From Microvirga ossetica (GTDB taxonomy: Bacteria > Pseudomonadota > Alphaproteobacteria > Rhizobiales > Beijerinckiaceae), in NCBI RefSeq assembly GCF_002741015.1, contig NZ_CP016617.1, forward strand, positions 1,279,368 to 1,343,367: 64,000 nt of DNA, in the 5' to 3' direction. Positions 61,529 through 64,000 of this stretch are shown here, piece after piece; position 1 is the stretch's first letter; every line of letters starts with the position of its first letter. The position numbers and the translations under genes are program-made. Under the pieces are notes generated by a model that searched no databases, was not told the origin of the DNA, and saw only the letters and a list, made by a program, of their open reading frames with translations.

Positions 61529-62329
61529 TCACTTGCTCAGGAAACTCTGCAAGCCCGCAAGATCGTCGGTATTGATCTTGTCGACGCTCGCCGCCTTCAG
61601 CTCTTTCCAGATTGCCTCGCGCTGTGGCCCGGGCTGGTCCGGGGTTGCCCAGAATCGAAGGGTCCATCCCTTTCCATGGGCCGTCTTAACAATATCCTGC
61701 AATTTGGCCCTCTCGGCAGAGGGCATCTCTCCCTCGCCCTTCCAAGTAAAGACCTTGGTCCAGTTGTCGCTCAGGAGCGGCATGAAGGATGCCGGCATGT
61801 CGGAGGTCAGATCAGGCATGCGGCCATCATACCCGGCAAAGCGAACCTTCTCCGAAAGCATGTAATCTTTCGGGCGATTGCCAGACACGACCGCCGTAAT
61901 GGCTCCTGCCTGAACCTTGCCGTCCCGAACGACTGTCAGGATGTCCGGATATTTAGAAAGCACCTCCGCCAAAGCCTTGTAGGTCGGCTCACCCTCGGTT
62001 TTGAGATCAATGAGAAGCGTAAATCCCTCACTCGCGGGGTAGACCTTCCCGCCATTCGCGGTAACGCGCTTTTTCAGCGGTTCCAGGTACAGCGCCTCCA
62101 AGGTCCTCTCAGGCTTGATATGAGCCTCTTCATGCGCCACCAGAAGCTTGCCGTTCACAAGCCAAATGTCGGCCTCGACGCCGGTAAAGCCATGGTCGAG
62201 GGCATCGAGAAGCGGCCGCTGATGCTCATAGTCGTTGTGAGCATGAGCTTGAGCAAGGGGCTTCACGTCGGCAGCAGAGACCATCGCCGGCGCAAGGGCG
62301 AGGGCAGCGGCCAGGAATAGGGCTCTCAT
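61529..62329 (-). CDS. Exported PI-PLC/GDPD-like phosphodiesterase
   Basis: A 266-aa protein with a signal peptide (LFLAAALALAPAMVSA) and a TIM-barrel of the glycerophosphodiester phosphodiesterase / PI-PLC-like superfamily. Catalytic residues appear in AHAHNDYEHQRPLLDAL (first His), GFTGVEADIWLVNGKL (Glu-x-Asp) and LLVAHEEAHIKPE (second His). GKGWTLRFWATPDQPGP and NTDDLAGLQSFL are the C-terminal barrel strands. The likely role is periplasmic cleavage of phosphodiester head groups; the specific substrate is unknown. Monocistronic. Confidence 0.85.
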   Translation of the reverse strand: MRALFLAAALALAPAMVSAADVKPLAQAHAHNDYEHQRPLLDALDHGFTGVEADIWLVNGKLLVAHEEAHIKPERTLEALYLEPLKKRVTANGGKVYPASEGFTLLIDLKTEGEPTYKALAEVLSKYPDILTVVRDGKVQAGAITAVVSGNRPKDYMLSEKVRFAGYDGRMPDLTSDMPASFMPLLSDNWTKVFTWKGEGEMPSAERAKLQDIVKTAHGKGWTLRFWATPDQPGPQREAIWKELKAASVDKINTDDLAGLQSFLSK

Positions 62330-62616
62330 GTTTCCTCCAGTAAATCCGTCTACTTGTCAGGGGTGCTGGTCTTCCAAGGATCGGTGACATACTGATGACG
62401 GCATGGTCCTTAGCCGGCGCACACCCAGGCATCGGAGATAGGTCCAGACCGTATGGAAACAACTCTTGCGAGGTTCTTCCAGCCGTTAACGGGCCTTCCG
62501 CCACTTTCTTGCCACGGTTCCCATGACCAACTGGTCCCCTTCGCGTGATAGATCAGTCACCGGAGGGCGGAACACGACGTTCCGCCGGAGGGAACTTTAA
62601 GGGACTAGAGACGAGA
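62330..62616. other. Shared upstream region; cold-shock 5' leader
   Basis: Divergent promoter region of the phosphodiesterase and the cold-shock gene. The part from about 62540 to 62616 (GC-rich, CGGAGGGCGGAACA / TTCCGCCGGAGG hairpin-like) would be the structured leader of the cold-shock mRNA. Confidence 0.4.
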
Positions 62617-62826
62617 ATGGCGACAGGCACGGTCAAGTGGTTTAATGAAACCAAAGGATATGGATTCATCCAGCCGGACAATGGCGGCAAGGACGTGTTC
62701 GTTCATATTTCAGCAGTGGAGCGCGCAGGCCTCCGGAGTCTGAAAGACGGTCAGAAGATCTCCTACGAGGTTGAACAGGACCGTCGCTCGGGGAAAGAGT
62801 CGGCGACCAACCTGCAGCAGGCCTAA
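62617..62826 (+). CDS. Cold-shock protein, CspA family
   Basis: A 69-aa single cold-shock domain with intact RNP1 (GYGFIQ) and RNP2 (VFVHIS) RNA-binding motifs, starting [20 protein letters not shown]. It acts as an RNA chaperone. Start 62617 was chosen by family alignment; an upstream in-frame ATG at 62545 lies in the leader. It has its own terminator. Several such paralogues are usual per genome, so specific cold induction is not certain. Confidence 0.93.
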   Translation: MATGTVKWFNETKGYGFIQPDNGGKDVFVHISAVERAGLRSLKDGQKISYEVEQDRRSGKESATNLQQA

Positions 62827-62858
62827 GACCTCGCACATTTGCGGATTGCTCCGCCTCA

Positions 62859-62895
62859 ACAATGAGCCGCTCCATTTTGGGGCGGCTCATTGTTT
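62859..62895 (+). terminator. Terminator of the cold-shock gene
   Basis: Stem AATGAGCCGC / GCGGCTCATT with a loop of about 12 bases and a following TGTTT, 35 bases after the stop codon. Confidence 0.85.
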
Positions 62896-62934
62896 GGGTT
62901 TCACGCGGCTGAACAAATTCCAAATGAGGTCACG

Positions 62935-63225
62935 ATGTCCGAATTCCTCAAAGATGAGCGGCTCTTAAAAGTACACCTAAACGTCTTCGTGATGTTTATG
63001 GGCCGAGACGGCTACTCGGACATAATGTCGACAGAGGAGTTCCCGCGTTTGCGCGAAACCGTCAAACTCGATGCCTGCCCTAAGGCCTACCTGCACCTGC
63101 AGCGTACTGGATCCCGCTTCGCTCTCGATAGGCGCAAGAAAATGGAGATTGCGGAGATTTACCATAAGGCAGGAGAGCATGCGTTCTACGGCTACTGTAA
63201 AGCGGTCGGCATCAAGCCGAAGTAG
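62935..63225 (+). CDS. Small protein of unknown function
   Basis: A 96-aa soluble protein. Start 62935 follows GAGG. VHLNVFVMFMGRDGYSDIMS, then FPRLRETVKLDACPKAYLHL and EIAEIYHKAGEHAFYGYCKA suggest a compact helical domain with two Cys. No family is recognised. It lies between the cold-shock gene and the restriction-endonuclease-like gene, on the same strand as both. Confidence 0.6.
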   Translation: MSEFLKDERLLKVHLNVFVMFMGRDGYSDIMSTEEFPRLRETVKLDACPKAYLHLQRTGSRFALDRRKKMEIAEIYHKAGEHAFYGYCKAVGIKPK

Positions 63226-63369
63226 TTGCCTGCTCTTGGAAGGGCGCGGTGGCGAAATAATCCTGTGGGTTCCCCATAGGTTAGCTCCGCCGGAAGCTGC
63301 CGGTAACTCCGCTACGGTATCAGAGATGAATGATAAGCATGGCGATGACCGCCGGACGCGGCGAAGGAA
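63226..63369. other. Intergenic
   Basis: No gene is seen; leader of the membrane-anchored endonuclease gene. Confidence 0.3.
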
Positions 63370-64000
63370 ATGTTTCGATACCTCTGGAGACATAAGGCGT
63401 TCAGCGCCGTACTGCTCTTCCTATTCGGCGTCGGCCTGTATCTGAAGCCGATCGCCGCTTGGTCCGGGCTTGCGCTGCTGCTGTTCTTCCGCCTCACCAA
63501 GGTTCACGCGCGTCTGCTGATCTATGATCTGACAGACCAGGCCGCGCTAAAACATGTCCGAACCCTGGCTACCAAACGCGCCCATATGCTCTCACCTGAC
63601 GAATATGGGAACGTCTCTGAGGAGGCTTGGGACAAGCACATCAACACCTTCATCAAGAAGACACTTCTACCGGAGTTCCAGCGTAGGAAAGTCGAGCATC
63701 TCCTAGCCAAAGATCCGAAGCGGTACGTTGTCCGCCTCAGGACCCGCATTAACCGGATCATCGATCGGTACCAGCCAGCCGAGCCAGCGGACGCGTTGGA
63801 CGATACTATGACAGGCAGGGAATTCGAGCTCTACTGCCGGGACGTCCTGCAGGAGGCCGGCTGGCGCGCTGCGCTTACCCCCGGGTCAGGCGATCAGGGC
63901 GCCGACATCATTGCAGAGAAGGAGGACCGGCGGGTTGTCATCCAGTGCAAATTTTACAACGGCACGGTCGGCAACAAGGCCGTTCAGGAAGCATATGCTG
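63370..64000 (+). CDS. Membrane-anchored Mrr-type restriction endonuclease (5' part)
   Basis: Incomplete at the right window edge; 210 codons are visible without a stop. The N-terminus has two hydrophobic segments (AFSAVLLFLFGVGLYL and AAWSGLALLLFFRL), so the protein is membrane-bound. A charged helical linker leads to a PD-(D/E)XK domain of the Mrr type: GREFELYCRDVLQEAGWRAA, then GDQGADIIAEKEDRRVVIQC and KFYNGTVGNKAVQEAYA, with the D-G-AD..QCK catalytic core. GAAGG lies only 2-3 nt before ATG 63370, so a slightly different start is possible. Membrane-tethered Mrr proteins are often defence-related. Confidence 0.75.
   Translation, partial: MFRYLWRHKAFSAVLLFLFGVGLYLKPIAAWSGLALLLFFRLTKVHARLLIYDLTDQAALKHVRTLATKRAHMLSPDEYGNVSEEAWDKHINTFIKKTLLPEFQRRKVEHLLAKDPKRYVVRLRTRINRIIDRYQPAEPADALDDTMTGREFELYCRDVLQEAGWRAALTPGSGDQGADIIAEKEDRRVVIQCKFYNGTVGNKAVQEAYA

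Overview
The window is GC-rich alphaproteobacterial DNA. A GapR/DUF2312 nucleoid protein, an Omp25/Omp31-type beta-barrel protein, SAM-cyclase-AAA-TPR regulators, a PHA depolymerase with a CopG-type partner and FixJ/NarL-type two-component genes together point to Hyphomicrobiales, most like Methylobacteriaceae (Microvirga or Methylobacterium). This assignment is inference. No rRNA, tRNA, CRISPR array or replication gene was seen, so plasmid or chromosomal island cannot be decided. Insertion sequences are dense: three IS630, two full IS110 and one remnant, IS481, an ISNCY/IS1202-like element, IS91 with its tyrosine recombinase, two group II introns and a serine-recombinase element. Several genes are broken, which marks an accessory region with high turnover.

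Layout. 1-1348: part of a group II intron (minus strand) with a frameshifted reverse transcriptase. 1.5-9.4 kb: PHA depolymerase and RHH regulator, YihY/BrkB membrane protein, an IS630, an NDUFA9-like epimerase, and a small helical protein next to an ABC1/UbiB-type kinase. 9.9-18 kb: IS110 remnant, a large PAS/GAF hybrid histidine kinase, and a frameshifted SAM-cyclase-ATPase-TPR regulator that appears to start at CTG. 18-19 kb: small membrane proteins. 19.4-23.5 kb: a NarL-type response regulator and its likely sensor kinase, pushed apart by a 2.0-kb serine-recombinase element with 26-bp imperfect inverted repeats. 24.4-29.1 kb: a Tat-exported vanadium haloperoxidase homologue and two IS elements.

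29.3-35.9 kb: an aromatic catabolic cluster consisting of a divergent GntR/FCD regulator, an extradiol-type VOC dioxygenase, an MhpA-like FAD hydroxylase, an FAH-family hydrolase, a Bug solute-binding protein and an exported esterase. These fit hydroxylation, ring opening and hydrolytic cleavage of an imported aromatic acid.

36.2-41.3 kb: an integrase, then a tightly coupled four-gene operon encoding a vWA protein, a Ser/Thr kinase with an FHA-like C-terminus, a PPP-family phosphatase and a zinc-ribbon membrane protein. It resembles the TerY-P vWA/kinase/phosphatase logic, but has a PPP phosphatase and a membrane zinc-ribbon partner. It is the best candidate here for a little-described signalling or defence system.

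41.4-64 kb: group II intron, IS91, IS110, an HNH-type protein, a ketopantoate reductase-like enzyme, a cupin, small secreted proteins, GapR, an AraC regulator, an outer membrane protein, IS630/IS110/IS481 copies, a GDPD-like phosphodiesterase, a cold-shock protein and the start of a membrane-anchored Mrr-type restriction endonuclease cut by the window end. A dispersed intergenic repeat of about 120 bp occurs at least three times, and one copy is interrupted by an IS630.
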